A stretch of 28,632 bases of DNA from CAZUMJ01 sp964621605 (GCA_964621605.1 CAZUMJ010000039.1:1-28632); one strand, 5' to 3'. Shown: positions 6,101-14,702, numbered from the stretch's first letter. Made by a program: numbers and translations. Notes: generated from the sequence alone by a model not told the origin.

Positions 6101-7006
6101 TCAACCAGTGGCGTCCCGCGCATCGAGGGTGACCCACGCCGGGCGCACCACGACCCGAACGTCTGCAACGTCGAACGTCCCGTCGTAGCGAGGTCGTCGA
6201 TAGGCACGCCAGCCGTCGCGCAGCAACGCCGGCGCCGCACGCAACAAGAAGCCGTACAAGACCTCCTGCGCCATGGGTGCGAGCTCGACGGTGGGGCGCG
6301 GCCGGTTCTGCAACTCGCCCAGGTCGACCTGCGCCACGGCGGCAAGGCCCCAGCGATCGACGATGTCGACGAGCATGCCGATCTCGACCGCGTAGCCGGT
6401 CAGGAACGGAATCTCACGCAACGACGCCGTATCCGCCGCGACCTGGCCGCCGAGCGGCTGGTAGAAGCCGGCCAGGTCCGGCCGCAACAAGTTGAGCAAC
6501 GGACGGGCCATGAGCTCGGTCACCCGACCACCATCGAACGGGTTCGCCTCGTCGACGAAGTCGGGGTGACGGCGATGGAACGCGCCCTTCACGAAGCGGG
6601 TCGCGGGGTCACGATCGGCGGCCACGAGCGGCCCGGCCAGCCCACAGGCGAGCGCGGCGACGTCGGAGTCGATGTCCGCGTCGACGAACACCACCACGGG
6701 TGTCCGCACGGCCGAAAGCCCACGCCACAGCGTGTCGCCCTTCCCGAGGGGCGGTCCGAGCGCGCGCATCGTTGCACTGACATCGCGCACGTCTGCCCCC
6801 GCCTGCGCGGCGCGGGAGTCGGTGTCGTCGCGGGAGGTACCCCCGAGCACCACCACCTCGTCGATCGCGCCGCGGTCTCGCAGCCCGACGAGTGCAGAGA
6901 CCGTGGCCTCGATCGAAGCCGCCTCATCGCGGGCCGGCACTGCGACGGTCACCGCACGAGTGCGCGCCCGCAGCGCATCCTCGTCGAACCGGGCGCCGTC
7001 GATCAT
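6101..7006 (-). CDS. gpgS: Glucosyl-3-phosphoglycerate synthase
   Basis: A 301-residue GT-A/GT81 glycosyltransferase that joins glucose from an NDP-sugar to 3-phosphoglycerate, the first step towards glucosylglycerate and, in mycobacteria, methylglucose lipopolysaccharide. Visible signatures are VAVPARDEA (residues 22-30), LGKGDTLWRGL (about 87-97), the metal-binding DAD (109-111), GGRVTELMARPLLNLLRP, FYQPLGGQVAAD and GYAVEIGMLVDIVDRWGL. All follow the family order. Its ATG overlaps the stop of the upstream glycerate kinase by 4 bases (ATGA), so the two are co-translated. The neighbouring kinase could supply phosphoglycerate. It converges with the folP2-like gene, the same association as in mycobacteria. 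Confidence 0.93.
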   Translation of the reverse strand: MIDGARFDEDALRARTRAVTVAVPARDEAASIEATVSALVGLRDRGAIDEVVVLGGTSRDDTDSRAAQAGADVRDVSATMRALGPPLGKGDTLWRGLSAVRTPVVVFVDADIDSDVAALACGLAGPLVAADRDPATRFVKGAFHRRHPDFVDEANPFDGGRVTELMARPLLNLLRPDLAGFYQPLGGQVAADTASLREIPFLTGYAVEIGMLVDIVDRWGLAAVAQVDLGELQNRPRPTVELAPMAQEVLYGFLLRAAPALLRDGWRAYRRPRYDGTFDVADVRVVVRPAWVTLDARDATG

Positions 7007-8010
7007 CGCGGTCCCTCCACGCGGCGGGTGGCCAGGTCGGCGGCCACAACCTCACGGACGCAGCGAAGGGGCTGCGTCATGGCTCGGTCGAGACCGAATC
7101 GGTCGCGGAGCGACACCGTGGCGGCTCGGTCGTCGACCGCGTCGAACACCTGCCCCGCCACGACGAGGACGGGGACACCATGGCGCGAGGCGACGTCGGC
7201 TACTCCCCCCACGACCTTCCCCTCATAGGACTGTGCATCGACAAACCCCTCGCCGGTGACAACCAGATCGGCACCGATCACACGCTCTTCAAAGCCGACT
7301 TCGTCTGCCACCAGGTCGAACCCGGGGACGAGCTGTGCACCGATGGCAGCGAGCCCTCCGGCCAGGCCACCTGCGGCGCCCGCGCCTTCGAGCGTGCAGA
7401 CGTCGACGCCATACGACGACAGGTAGCGGTCGGCCAACTGCTCGAGACGTCGGGTGAGCAATGCCACCTGTGGAGGGGTCGCTCCCTTCTGCGGCGCGAA
7501 TACCTCCGCCGCATCGACGAACGCGGTGCGCACGTCACACGCCACGATCACGTCGACGCCGCGCAGGCGTGCCGGGCCGCCGAGCACCTCGACCGCACCA
7601 AGACCGCCGTCGGTGCATGCCGACCCGCCAACACCCACGACGATGCGCCGTGCCCCCGCGTCGATGGCTGCCCCGATGAGCTCTCCCGTTCCGGCGCTCG
7701 TTGCAGCGAGAGGATCGTTGACGACACGGGGACCGAGCGCGCCGAGCCCCGACGCGTGCGCGGACTCGACCACGGCGCCGCGGCGCTCCATCCTCCACGG
7801 CGCCTCGACGGGGGAACCGAGCGGACCAGCGACTCGCGTCGAACGGTTCGCGCCACCAAATACGTCGAGGAGCCCTTCGCCGCCGTCGGCCAGCGGCACG
7901 AGGTCTGCGTCCCATCCGGCCTCCCACGCGGCGGCTCCGATCGCGTCCGCGACCGCAGCTGCGGATGCGGTGCCGCGGAACTTGTCGGGGGCCGCCACCA
8001 GTCGCACCAC
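7003..8010 (-). CDS. Glycerate kinase
   Basis: A 335-residue glycerate kinase of the GlxK/GarK type, which phosphorylates D-glycerate with ATP. Signatures are LVAAPDKFRGTASA at the N-terminus, PLADGGEGLLDVF, the IVVGVGGSACTDGGLGA nucleotide/substrate loop, GAGAAGGLAGGL and LVVTGEGFVDAQSYEGKVV. Family members usually make 2-phosphoglycerate, but some make the 3-isomer; the sequence alone does not decide. The product could feed GpgS directly or after mutase action, or recycle glycerate from glucosylglycerate breakdown. The gene opens with two GTG codons (8010, 8007); either may be used and no Shine-Dalgarno is clear. Its 3' end overlaps gpgS by 4 bases. It is divergent from otsA across 59 bp. 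Confidence 0.93.
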   Translation of the reverse strand: MVRLVAAPDKFRGTASAAAVADAIGAAAWEAGWDADLVPLADGGEGLLDVFGGANRSTRVAGPLGSPVEAPWRMERRGAVVESAHASGLGALGPRVVNDPLAATSAGTGELIGAAIDAGARRIVVGVGGSACTDGGLGAVEVLGGPARLRGVDVIVACDVRTAFVDAAEVFAPQKGATPPQVALLTRRLEQLADRYLSSYGVDVCTLEGAGAAGGLAGGLAAIGAQLVPGFDLVADEVGFEERVIGADLVVTGEGFVDAQSYEGKVVGGVADVASRHGVPVLVVAGQVFDAVDDRAATVSLRDRFGLDRAMTQPLRCVREVVAADLATRRVEGPR

Positions 8011-8056
8011 CCCAGTGTTGCGGCTTCGGGAACACGTCCGCGCGACACACCGTCGC

Positions 8057-8062
8057 TAGCCT
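8057..8062 (+). promoter_or_regulatory. Candidate -10 element of otsA
   Basis: TAGCCT (TAnnnT form) ends 7 bases before the otsA ATG. It implies a leaderless or almost leaderless mRNA. No convincing -35 is seen. Confidence 0.4.
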
Positions 8063-8069
8063 CGCCGCC

Positions 8070-9473
8070 ATGGCGCCCCTGTCGGTCTTGCTCGTCTCGA
8101 ACCGCGGGCCGATCTCCTACCGGTTCGACGACGCCGGCGTGCCACAACCACGGCGCGGCGCCGGGGGCCTCGTGTCGGGCCTCTTGCCACTGGTCACCGG
8201 AACCGACACCACGTGGTTGGCGTGTGCCCTCTCGGATGCTGACCGAGTCGCCGCGCGCGACGAAGGGGGCAACCCCACCGAGGTGGACGGCCTCCGCGTC
8301 CGGCTCACCGCACTCGACGAGGCCGATCAGACCGCCGCGCTGGACGTCATCTGCAACGGCACGCTCTGGTACCTCCACCACCACCTGTTCAACCAGCCGC
8401 GCCAGCCGTGCTTCGACGCCGCGTGGTGGGAGGCCTGGGAGTCGTACCGCCGCATCAACACCCGGATCGCCGCCGAGGTCGCCGCCATCGCCCCGGAGGG
8501 CGCCGCTGTTCTCGTGCAGGACTACCACCTGTCCCTGCTCGCCCCGGCGCTGCGGGTCACCCGACCCGATCTACGCCTGGTGCACTTCACGCACACGCCG
8601 TTCGCCGGGCCCGAAGCCCTTGCGGTGCTCCCACCCGAACCGCGCCGCGAGCTCCTCACCGGTCTCGCCGCACACCACGCGTGTGGCTTCCACACCGCAC
8701 GCTGGCGAGACGGGTTCGTCTCCTCATGCACCGCCAACGGGGTACAGCCACCCGCGGTGTTCGTGGCGCCGCTCGGGCCCGACCCTGCCGACCTGGCAGC
8801 GAGCGCCGACAGCGATGCCTGCCGTACCGCCCGGCGTGCACTCGACGAGCGCGTGGGAGACCGACGGCTGCTCGTACGCGTCGACAGGGTCGAGCTCTCC
8901 AAGAACCTGCTGCGCGGCTTCGACGCCTTCGCGCACCTGCTCACCACCCGGCCGGAGTGGCGCGGCGAGGTCGTGTTCGCGGCGTCGTGCTACCCGTCCC
9001 GCCAGCGCCTGCCCGACTACGTCGCCTACCAGCGCGACGTCACCGACGCGGTCGAAGCAATCAACCGGCGCTGGGGCACCGCGTCCTGGACGCCCGTCGA
9101 CTACGACGCCCACGACGACTACCCACGCTCGGTGGCGGCGCTGCAGCGCTACGACGCGCTCTTGGTGAACCCAGTACGCGATGGTCTGAACCTCGTCGCC
9201 AAGGAAGGCCCGCTCCTCAACGAGCGCTATGGCGCCCTGGTGCTGAGCACCGACGCGGGTGCGTGGGAGGAGCTGGGGGAACACGCATTCGGTGCGCACC
9301 CGTTCGACGTCGCCGGCACGGCGGACGCGCTGCACGCCGCGCTCTCCCTCGGTCCGGCGGCACGCACCGCACGTGCCCGGGAGTTGCGTGCTGCAGCAGG
9401 TGCGCGCACCCCGGCCGATTGGTTGGCCGACCAGCTCCGGGCCGCCGAGCCTGTTGCTGCACCCCGTCGTTGA
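8070..9473 (+). CDS. otsA: Trehalose-6-phosphate synthase family (GT20)
   Basis: A 467-residue retaining glycosyltransferase that transfers glucose from a nucleotide sugar to glucose-6-phosphate. Family signatures: VSNRGPISY (residues 9-17), GAGGLVSGL (30-38), VQDYHLSLL (149-157), HFTHTPFAGPEAL (172-184), the donor-phosphate motif DRVELSKNL (Arg and Lys kept; canonical DRLDYSKGL) and NPVRDGLNLVAKE near residue 370. Length matches OtsA. The departures in the DRVELSKN segment leave room for a related product such as glucosylglycerol phosphate. The start is the ATG directly after a TAGCCT -10-like element. An OtsB-type phosphatase lies 4.4 kb away. Co-location with gpgS suggests osmolyte or reserve-sugar metabolism. 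Confidence 0.9.
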   Translation: MAPLSVLLVSNRGPISYRFDDAGVPQPRRGAGGLVSGLLPLVTGTDTTWLACALSDADRVAARDEGGNPTEVDGLRVRLTALDEADQTAALDVICNGTLWYLHHHLFNQPRQPCFDAAWWEAWESYRRINTRIAAEVAAIAPEGAAVLVQDYHLSLLAPALRVTRPDLRLVHFTHTPFAGPEALAVLPPEPRRELLTGLAAHHACGFHTARWRDGFVSSCTANGVQPPAVFVAPLGPDPADLAASADSDACRTARRALDERVGDRRLLVRVDRVELSKNLLRGFDAFAHLLTTRPEWRGEVVFAASCYPSRQRLPDYVAYQRDVTDAVEAINRRWGTASWTPVDYDAHDDYPRSVAALQRYDALLVNPVRDGLNLVAKEGPLLNERYGALVLSTDAGAWEELGEHAFGAHPFDVAGTADALHAALSLGPAARTARARELRAAAGARTPADWLADQLRAAEPVAAPRR

Positions 9474-9503
9474 CCATCCCCGAGCGGCGCCCCACACGGC
9501 TCC

Positions 9504-10139
9504 CTATTCGTCGAGCCCGCGGCGCACCGCCCAGCGGACCAGCTCGCTGCGCCTGCGAAGGCGCAGCTTCCCCAAGATGTTGCGCACGTGGTTCTCGACG
9601 GTCTTCTCGGCGATGAACAACTCGTCACCCACCTCGCGGTAGGTGAGGCCCTGCGCAACGTAGCGAAGCACCTCGCGTTCGCGGTCGCTGAGCGGCTCGA
9701 CCCGTTCCCCGTCCGGCGTGGTGGGTCGGCGCGCAAAGTCGCCAAGGACGAGCGCTGCGAGCCCGGCCGAGAACACGGGCTCGCCCTGTGCGGCGCGGTA
9801 CAGCCCGGCACGGAGCTCCTCGGCGGTGGAGGACTTGACGAGGTACCCGGCCGCTCCGGCAGCGACGGCGTCGAGGAGGTCCTCTTCGGCCTCCGACACC
9901 GTCAGGATCACGACCGGACACAGCGCCGACGCCTCCGCTGCGACGCGGATCCCGCCACCCTTGGGCATGCGAAGATCCGCTGCGACCACATCCGGACTGT
10001 GCGTTCGGACCGCCGCAATCGCCTCCTCCGCATCGGCCGCGTCGGCGACCACCCAGAACGCGTCGCCGAGATCCGCCCGCATCCCGGTGCGCCAGATGCC
10101 GTGGTCGTCGGCCACGACGATACGGACCTTTGCGCTCAC
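9504..10139 (-). CDS. NarL/LuxR-type response regulator
   Basis: A 211-residue two-component regulator. The receiver has an intact phosphorylation site: acidic pair D11-D12, phosphoacceptor D55 in VVAADLRMPKGG, T80 and K102 in GYLVKSS. The output domain is a LuxR-type helix-turn-helix at about 148-195 (LSDREREVLRYVAQGLTYREV, then EKTVENHVRNILGKL). Its ATG overlaps the stop of the partner kinase gene by 4 bases. It should bind promoters as a phosphorylated dimer; targets are unknown, but the flanking sugar and acyltransferase genes are candidates. It converges with otsA. Confidence 0.95.
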   Translation of the reverse strand: MSAKVRIVVADDHGIWRTGMRADLGDAFWVVADAADAEEAIAAVRTHSPDVVAADLRMPKGGGIRVAAEASALCPVVILTVSEAEEDLLDAVAAGAAGYLVKSSTAEELRAGLYRAAQGEPVFSAGLAALVLGDFARRPTTPDGERVEPLSDREREVLRYVAQGLTYREVGDELFIAEKTVENHVRNILGKLRLRRRSELVRWAVRRGLDE

Positions 10140-11278
10140 GTCAGCTCCCCCGCCGAGGCGACCAGGCGAAGCCGTACCTCGGTGCCTCGTCCGGGCGTGC
10201 TGCGTACCTCGACCTCGCCACCCAACTCCGCCATGCGGGCGTCAACCGACGCCGACAGGCCGCGCCGGACAACCGCGTCCACGACGAAGCCGACTCCCCG
10301 ATCACGCACCACGACCTCCAGACAGCCGTCACGCACCTCGGCGAACAGGTTGGCCCGTTCGCAGCCGGCGTGCTTCGCCACGTTCGCGAGGCACTCACCC
10401 ACCGCGCCGCCAAGCGAGGCAGCGACCTCGGCGGGAAGCGTCGGCAACGGCGGGACCAACGCCACATCCACCTGCAGGCCGAAGCGCCGCGCAGCTTCTG
10501 ATACGGCCCGGCGAAGGACGACTCCGACGTCGACCACAGCGGCTGAGCCGGGAGCGCGAGCTCCCGCGTCGCTCGGGGAGAACAGGTAGCTGCGCAGTTC
10601 CGCCTCCTGCGCCCGTGCCAAGGCGACGAGGTTCGGGTCAGCCGCGCGGCGCTGGACCGCCGCCAACGTCTGCAGCATGCCGTCGTGGAGGTCCCGAGCC
10701 ACCCGCTCCCGGGCGGCCACATCGGCGGCCAGGTCCTCGGCCTGTCGTACCCGTCGGGCGACCTCCGCCGCCGCGAGCCCCGCCAACGCGAACAACACGG
10801 TGGTGGACAGCACCGACAGCCAGGTGCCTCCCGGCCAGCCGGACGGCGCACCGGAGGTGCCGAGCTGGCCCACGAACCGGGCACCACCCAACGCCAGCGC
10901 CACCAACGTCGCCGCACGGCGCCCGCTCACGATCGCGACCGACAGGACCGTCGCGACCGGCCAGGCGCCGGCAAGGGACTGCGGACGCCCGGCGCCATAG
11001 ACCCAGCCGTCACCGACCAGCAGCATCGCCGCGGCGACCAGGTCGACGAGCGTCGCCGCGCGACGCATCGAGCGCGAGCGATCCGTCGTTGCAGCAGCAC
11101 GCCACAACCACGCCGTCACCACGCCCGACACAGCCACCAGGGCCGACGCCAGCCACACGCGGTCCATCACCCGCGTCGACGCAGCCGCGACGGCCGCGAG
11201 CCAGACCCAGGCGGCGCCCCGGAACACCGCAACACCCGCCGCGAGCTGCCGATCGATCTCCCGGATGCGCGGCTCCAC
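10136..11278 (-). CDS. NarL-family sensor histidine kinase
   Basis: A 380-residue membrane kinase. About five hydrophobic segments occupy residues 20-170, with little extracytoplasmic loop, so it may sense membrane state or an internal signal. The HisKA_3 dimerisation box is ARDLHDGMLQTLAAV with H198 as phosphoacceptor. The ATPase domain follows (GGAVGECLANVAKHAGC N-box, VVRDRGVGFVVD G1 box, and GLSASVDARMAELGGEVEVRSTPGRGTEV). It acts on the adjacent response regulator, whose gene it overlaps by 4 bases. The GTG start at 11278 is supported by a TAACCT -10-like hexamer exactly 6 bases upstream and by the absence of a Shine-Dalgarno. Confidence 0.94.
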   Translation of the reverse strand: MEPRIREIDRQLAAGVAVFRGAAWVWLAAVAAASTRVMDRVWLASALVAVSGVVTAWLWRAAATTDRSRSMRRAATLVDLVAAAMLLVGDGWVYGAGRPQSLAGAWPVATVLSVAIVSGRRAATLVALALGGARFVGQLGTSGAPSGWPGGTWLSVLSTTVLFALAGLAAAEVARRVRQAEDLAADVAARERVARDLHDGMLQTLAAVQRRAADPNLVALARAQEAELRSYLFSPSDAGARAPGSAAVVDVGVVLRRAVSEAARRFGLQVDVALVPPLPTLPAEVAASLGGAVGECLANVAKHAGCERANLFAEVRDGCLEVVVRDRGVGFVVDAVVRRGLSASVDARMAELGGEVEVRSTPGRGTEVRLRLVASAGELT

Positions 11279-11284
11279 ACCCGG

Positions 11285-11290
11285 AGGTTA
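11285..11290 (-). promoter_or_regulatory. Leaderless -10 element of the histidine kinase operon
   Basis: On the minus strand TAACCT-CCGGGT-GTG: a TAnnnT hexamer whose predicted transcript start falls on the GTG start codon. It fits a leaderless mRNA for the two-component pair. Confidence 0.55.
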
Positions 11291-11407
11291 CGGGGCGGCC
11301 GGCTCCCACGAGGGCGAGGTCGGCGGGCAGACGAAGGGGCCTCGATGCGGCCCAGATGGGGGAAACCCCCCATGGCACCCAACATCGTCGTGCCCGATCG
11401 TTGCGGC

Positions 11408-12769
11408 ATGGACACCGCAACCTGTGCACCACCGTCGACGCTCTGCGCGCCACCGTCCACCCGTGACCCAGCAGCAGACCTCCTGCGCGCCCTCGCCTTG
11501 CTCGGCGTCGTATGCGGACATTGGCTGCTGGCAGTCACCTGGTGGACCCCGAACGGATCGCTGCACGCCTCGAACCTGTTGGAGGTCGCACCGTGGACGC
11601 AGTGGGCAACCTGGCTGCTCCAGCCGGTGCCCCTGTTCTTCGTCGTCGGCGGGTGGGCGAGCAGCGTCTCTTGGCAACGGGTTGTCGACCGCGCCGCTGG
11701 CGACGCTCGCGCAGCCGCCGACCCCGTCGATGTGCGGATGGCGCAACGCGCGTGGCTCCTCGCTCGCCAGCGACGCCTCCTCGTCCCCGCCTCCACGTTC
11801 GTCGCGTTCGGTGCGGTCGTGGGTCTGCTCCTGAACCTCGCGATGCCCCGCGCGGGCGCCCGGGCGACGCACCTCCTCGCGATGCCGCTGTGGTTCCTGG
11901 CCGTCTACGTACCGGTCACGCTGGCGACGCCGTGGCTCGTGGCCGCCGTGCGCCGGTGGAGGTGGGGTGTGCCCGTTGGGCTTCTCGGCGCCGCCGTGGC
12001 CGTCGACACCGCGCGCTTCGTCGGGGGGATGGGCCTGTTCGGCTGGGCGAACTTCGCCCTCGTCTGGCTGGGATTGGCCGCTCTCGGCACGGCTGGCGCC
12101 GTCACCCCACCGAGCCGGCGCGGTACCGCCTTGGTCGCGGTGGGTGCCGGCGTCGTCCTCTGCGCCGTGGTCGCCGCAGGCTGGTATCCGGTCTCGATGG
12201 TCGGCGTCGGGGACCGCTCCAACAACACCCCGCCCACCGTCGCCCTCGCCCTGCTCGGCGTCGTCCATGCAGGGGGCGCGTGGTTGCTCGCACCCCGTCT
12301 CCGGCGCCTGCTGCACGTCTCGCCACGGGCACGCAAGGTGGCAAGGAGCGTCGGGGCGCTCGGCATGCACCTCTACCTGTGGCACCTGTGCGCGACCGTG
12401 CTGCTCGTCGCAGCCCAGGCGCTCGGCGTGTTCAACGTGGAGCCGCTGACCCTCGGGTGGTGGCTGAGCCGACCGTTGTGGCTCCTCACACTGGCGATCT
12501 TGGCGACGCCGATCGCGGCAGGCGCAGCACGCCACGACCTGCGCCGCCTCAGCGACCCAGGGGCACTCGACGCACCCGTGCTGCGAAGCCTGCCCGCGGC
12601 CGCGACCGGCCTGCTCGCAGCGGTGGGGTTCACCGGCCTTGCCCTGGCGGGCTTCACCACGGGAGCGGCGTCGCTCGCGTCCTCCGCTGCGGTGGTCGTT
12701 GCCGCCGCGGCGCATGGGGGGAAGCCCCTCCGGGTGCGGCGCTCCACGTCTGCGAAGGCGGGCGCATGA
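11408..12769 (+). CDS. Membrane acyltransferase (acyltransferase-3 family), first of a pair
   Basis: A 453-residue polytopic protein with about ten hydrophobic segments. The N-terminal ADLLRALALLGVVCGHW carries the His of the acyltransferase-3 family, followed by LQPVPLFFVVGGWASS. The late segment GMHLYLWHLCATVLLV is also typical. Such enzymes move acyl groups onto extracytoplasmic sugars, lipids or peptides. The start at ATG 11408 is preceded by GATCGT exactly 6 bases upstream (leaderless-like); ATG 11372 is an in-frame alternative preceded by a G-run. Its stop overlaps the next acyltransferase by 4 bases (ATGA). It is divergent from the kinase gene. Acceptor unknown; the neighbouring glucosylglycerate/trehalose genes make a sugar acceptor conceivable. 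Confidence 0.85.
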   Translation: MDTATCAPPSTLCAPPSTRDPAADLLRALALLGVVCGHWLLAVTWWTPNGSLHASNLLEVAPWTQWATWLLQPVPLFFVVGGWASSVSWQRVVDRAAGDARAAADPVDVRMAQRAWLLARQRRLLVPASTFVAFGAVVGLLLNLAMPRAGARATHLLAMPLWFLAVYVPVTLATPWLVAAVRRWRWGVPVGLLGAAVAVDTARFVGGMGLFGWANFALVWLGLAALGTAGAVTPPSRRGTALVAVGAGVVLCAVVAAGWYPVSMVGVGDRSNNTPPTVALALLGVVHAGGAWLLAPRLRRLLHVSPRARKVARSVGALGMHLYLWHLCATVLLVAAQALGVFNVEPLTLGWWLSRPLWLLTLAILATPIAAGAARHDLRRLSDPGALDAPVLRSLPAAATGLLAAVGFTGLALAGFTTGAASLASSAAVVVAAAAHGGKPLRVRRSTSAKAGA

Positions 12770-14109
12770 GCACCGTCACCCACGAGGCGCGCCCCACTGC
12801 ACCCGACAAGCGCCCCGACGCCGTCACGTCGAGCCCAACGTCGCCTCGTTCACGGGTCACCTTCGCCGATCTCCGCCACGATCGCGTCGCGGACCTCGTG
12901 CGGGTCGCCGCACTGGGCGTCGTGATCGTCTGGCACTCGACGCTCTCGCTGTTCCACCGGCAAGCGGATGGCTCGCTGTCGATGCCGAACCCGATAGGCC
13001 AGTACCAGGCGCTGTGGCTCGCGACCTGGGTGCTGCAGGTGATGCCGCTCTTCTTCGTGGTGTCCGGTGCAGTGAACGCCGACGCGTGGGAGCGCCACCG
13101 GCAACGTGGCGGCACGGCGTGGACGTTCACCAAGCGGCGGGTGGCCCGCTTCGTGCGACCGGTCGGGGTGCTGGTGGCACTCTGCGCTGCCGCCGAGCTC
13201 GTCGCACGAGCACTGGGCGGTGGCCCGCTGCTCGCACGCAACCTCGTCGTGGTCGTTCCTCTGTGGACGCTCGGGCTGCTCTTGGCGTACGCCCCGTTGA
13301 CGCCGCTGCTGCACGAGTTCCATCTGCGCCACGGGGCGGCGGTGACGACGAGCCTGGTCGCCACCGTTGCAGTCGCAGACCTGATCCGATTCGAAGGTCA
13401 CGTTACCGCCGGTGGGGCCGTGTCGACCGTGGTGGTCTGGCTGCTCGCCTACCACCTGGGGTGGGTGTATCGAGCAGCCCGGCGCCACGGCGCGGCCCGA
13501 TGCCGGCGGGAAGGTCGCACCCTCGTGCTGGCAGGTCTGTGCGGGCTGATCGTGTCGACGAACATCGGCGTCTACCCCCGGTCCATGGTCGCCACCTCCA
13601 CCGACCCGATCTCGAACCTGCTTCCGACGACGTTCCCGATCGCCGCGCTCGCGCTGGCGCAATGCGGCCTGCTGCTGTGGGCACGTCCCGCGCTGGATCG
13701 GTGGCTGCGCCGCGACGACGTGTGGAGGACGGTCACCTCGCTGGGACGGCTGGCCCTTCCCGCCTACCTCCTGCACATGATCCCGGTCGTCGTCGTCGTG
13801 CGGGCCGTCGAGCTGCTCCACCCGGCCTGGCTCCCGCAACGCGCATCGACCGGGTGGTGGCTGTCCCGACCGCTTTGGTTCGCGCTTGTGGCGGTCGTCG
13901 GGGTGCCGGTCCTCGGGGCTACTCAGGTGAGGCTGCGCAGGAACGCGAGGGTGCCGTCGGGTCCGTCCACGGCGACGTCCGCGCTGGCAAGCACCTCGAC
14001 GGGTGCCTCCGGCCCGTCGACCGCAACCTTCACGGTGGCGACGCCGCGTCCGGCGAGGCGGTCGAGCGCACGGAACGCGGGGAGGTCACCGAGGTCGTCG
14101 CCCACGTAG
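12766..14109 (+). CDS. Membrane acyltransferase (acyltransferase-3 family), second of a pair
   Basis: A 447-residue paralogue of the preceding protein. It has a ~35-residue hydrophilic N-terminus, then ADLVRVAALGVVIVWHSTLSLF with the conserved His, VMPLFFVVSGAVNADAW, and about ten hydrophobic segments ending at PLWFALVAVVGVPVLG. It starts in a 4-base ATGA overlap with the first gene. Shared blocks (GWWLSRPLW, YPRSMV vs YPVSMV) show a duplication. The frame does not stop after the last membrane segment. It runs 187 bp into the convergent otsB-type gene, giving a ~62-residue Ser/Thr/Arg tail that mirrors otsB codons. Either the overlap is real or an earlier stop was lost. Confidence 0.83.
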   Translation: MSTVTHEARPTAPDKRPDAVTSSPTSPRSRVTFADLRHDRVADLVRVAALGVVIVWHSTLSLFHRQADGSLSMPNPIGQYQALWLATWVLQVMPLFFVVSGAVNADAWERHRQRGGTAWTFTKRRVARFVRPVGVLVALCAAAELVARALGGGPLLARNLVVVVPLWTLGLLLAYAPLTPLLHEFHLRHGAAVTTSLVATVAVADLIRFEGHVTAGGAVSTVVVWLLAYHLGWVYRAARRHGAARCRREGRTLVLAGLCGLIVSTNIGVYPRSMVATSTDPISNLLPTTFPIAALALAQCGLLLWARPALDRWLRRDDVWRTVTSLGRLALPAYLLHMIPVVVVVRAVELLHPAWLPQRASTGWWLSRPLWFALVAVVGVPVLGATQVRLRRNARVPSGPSTATSALASTSTGASGPSTATFTVATPRPARRSSARNAGRSPRSSPT

Positions 14110-14696
14110 CACACGTGGTCGCAGCCGGCGGCGAGCTCTTCGACCGCGGTGCCCTTGTCGGCAGCGATGGGCGGATGCAGCTCCACAGAGAAACGTGCCT
14201 GGCGCGCGACGAGGCCGCTCCCCTCTGCCTGCGACTCGGCCCAGCCTTCGAGGTCTTCCCGAATCTCGGGGTGCTCTCGGTAGTGCAGAGTGAGCGAGAG
14301 TCCCTTGGCCTCAACACGAGTCCCCACCGGCGCCGAAGCGGTCGCCGTGGTGACCACGCGTGTGATCACATCCCGCCATCGACCTGCGCCGGGGTGCTCA
14401 CGTCGGACGCCGCTGATCCGTTCCTCGATCCCGTACAGGCCCGAGCAGTCGAGATCAGGCGGCAGATGTCGCACGAGGAAGTCGAGTGGCCGACCCGACA
14501 CGACCGCCAACCGCGCATACCGATCGTGCAGGTCGCGCAGCACTTCGTCCAACCCATCGAGGAGGCGAGCGTCGTCGGGGTTGGGCACGATGCGCGCGAG
14601 CGTGCCGTCGAAGTCGAGGAGCACCGCACTCGTCCGCGGCGAACTGCGGAGCCCGGCCAGCGACGCGGACGTCTCCGGGCGATGCGGGATCGCCAT
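13923..14696 (-). CDS. otsB: Trehalose-phosphatase family HAD hydrolase (OtsB-like)
   Basis: A 257-residue HAD phosphatase. LLDFDGTLA holds the nucleophile and acid (D28, D30). VSGRPLDFL, GLYGIEER, EAKGLSLTLHYR, ELHPPIAADKGTAV and YVGDDLGDLPAF give the remaining motifs in OtsB order. It should remove phosphate from trehalose-6-phosphate. Because gpgS is nearby and no separate glucosyl-phosphoglycerate phosphatase is visible, it might also serve that product (inference). Six bases separate it from the upstream LytR_C-type gene, so they form an operon. Its last 187 bp are also read antisense by the acyltransferase frame. Confidence 0.9.
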   Translation of the reverse strand: MAIPHRPETSASLAGLRSSPRTSAVLLDFDGTLARIVPNPDDARLLDGLDEVLRDLHDRYARLAVVSGRPLDFLVRHLPPDLDCSGLYGIEERISGVRREHPGAGRWRDVITRVVTTATASAPVGTRVEAKGLSLTLHYREHPEIREDLEGWAESQAEGSGLVARQARFSVELHPPIAADKGTAVEELAAGCDHVCYVGDDLGDLPAFRALDRLAGRGVATVKVAVDGPEAPVEVLASADVAVDGPDGTLAFLRSLT

Positions 14697-14702
14697 CGAG
14701 GC

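Noticed and set aside
6892..9168. 758-residue plus-strand frame
   Set aside because: It is a shadow of glycerate kinase (antisense) and of otsA (out of frame), both of which have full sets of family motifs.
10685..11407. Plus-strand extension of the first acyltransferase frame
   Set aside because: It runs antisense through the histidine kinase gene; the family's conserved start lies after 11408.
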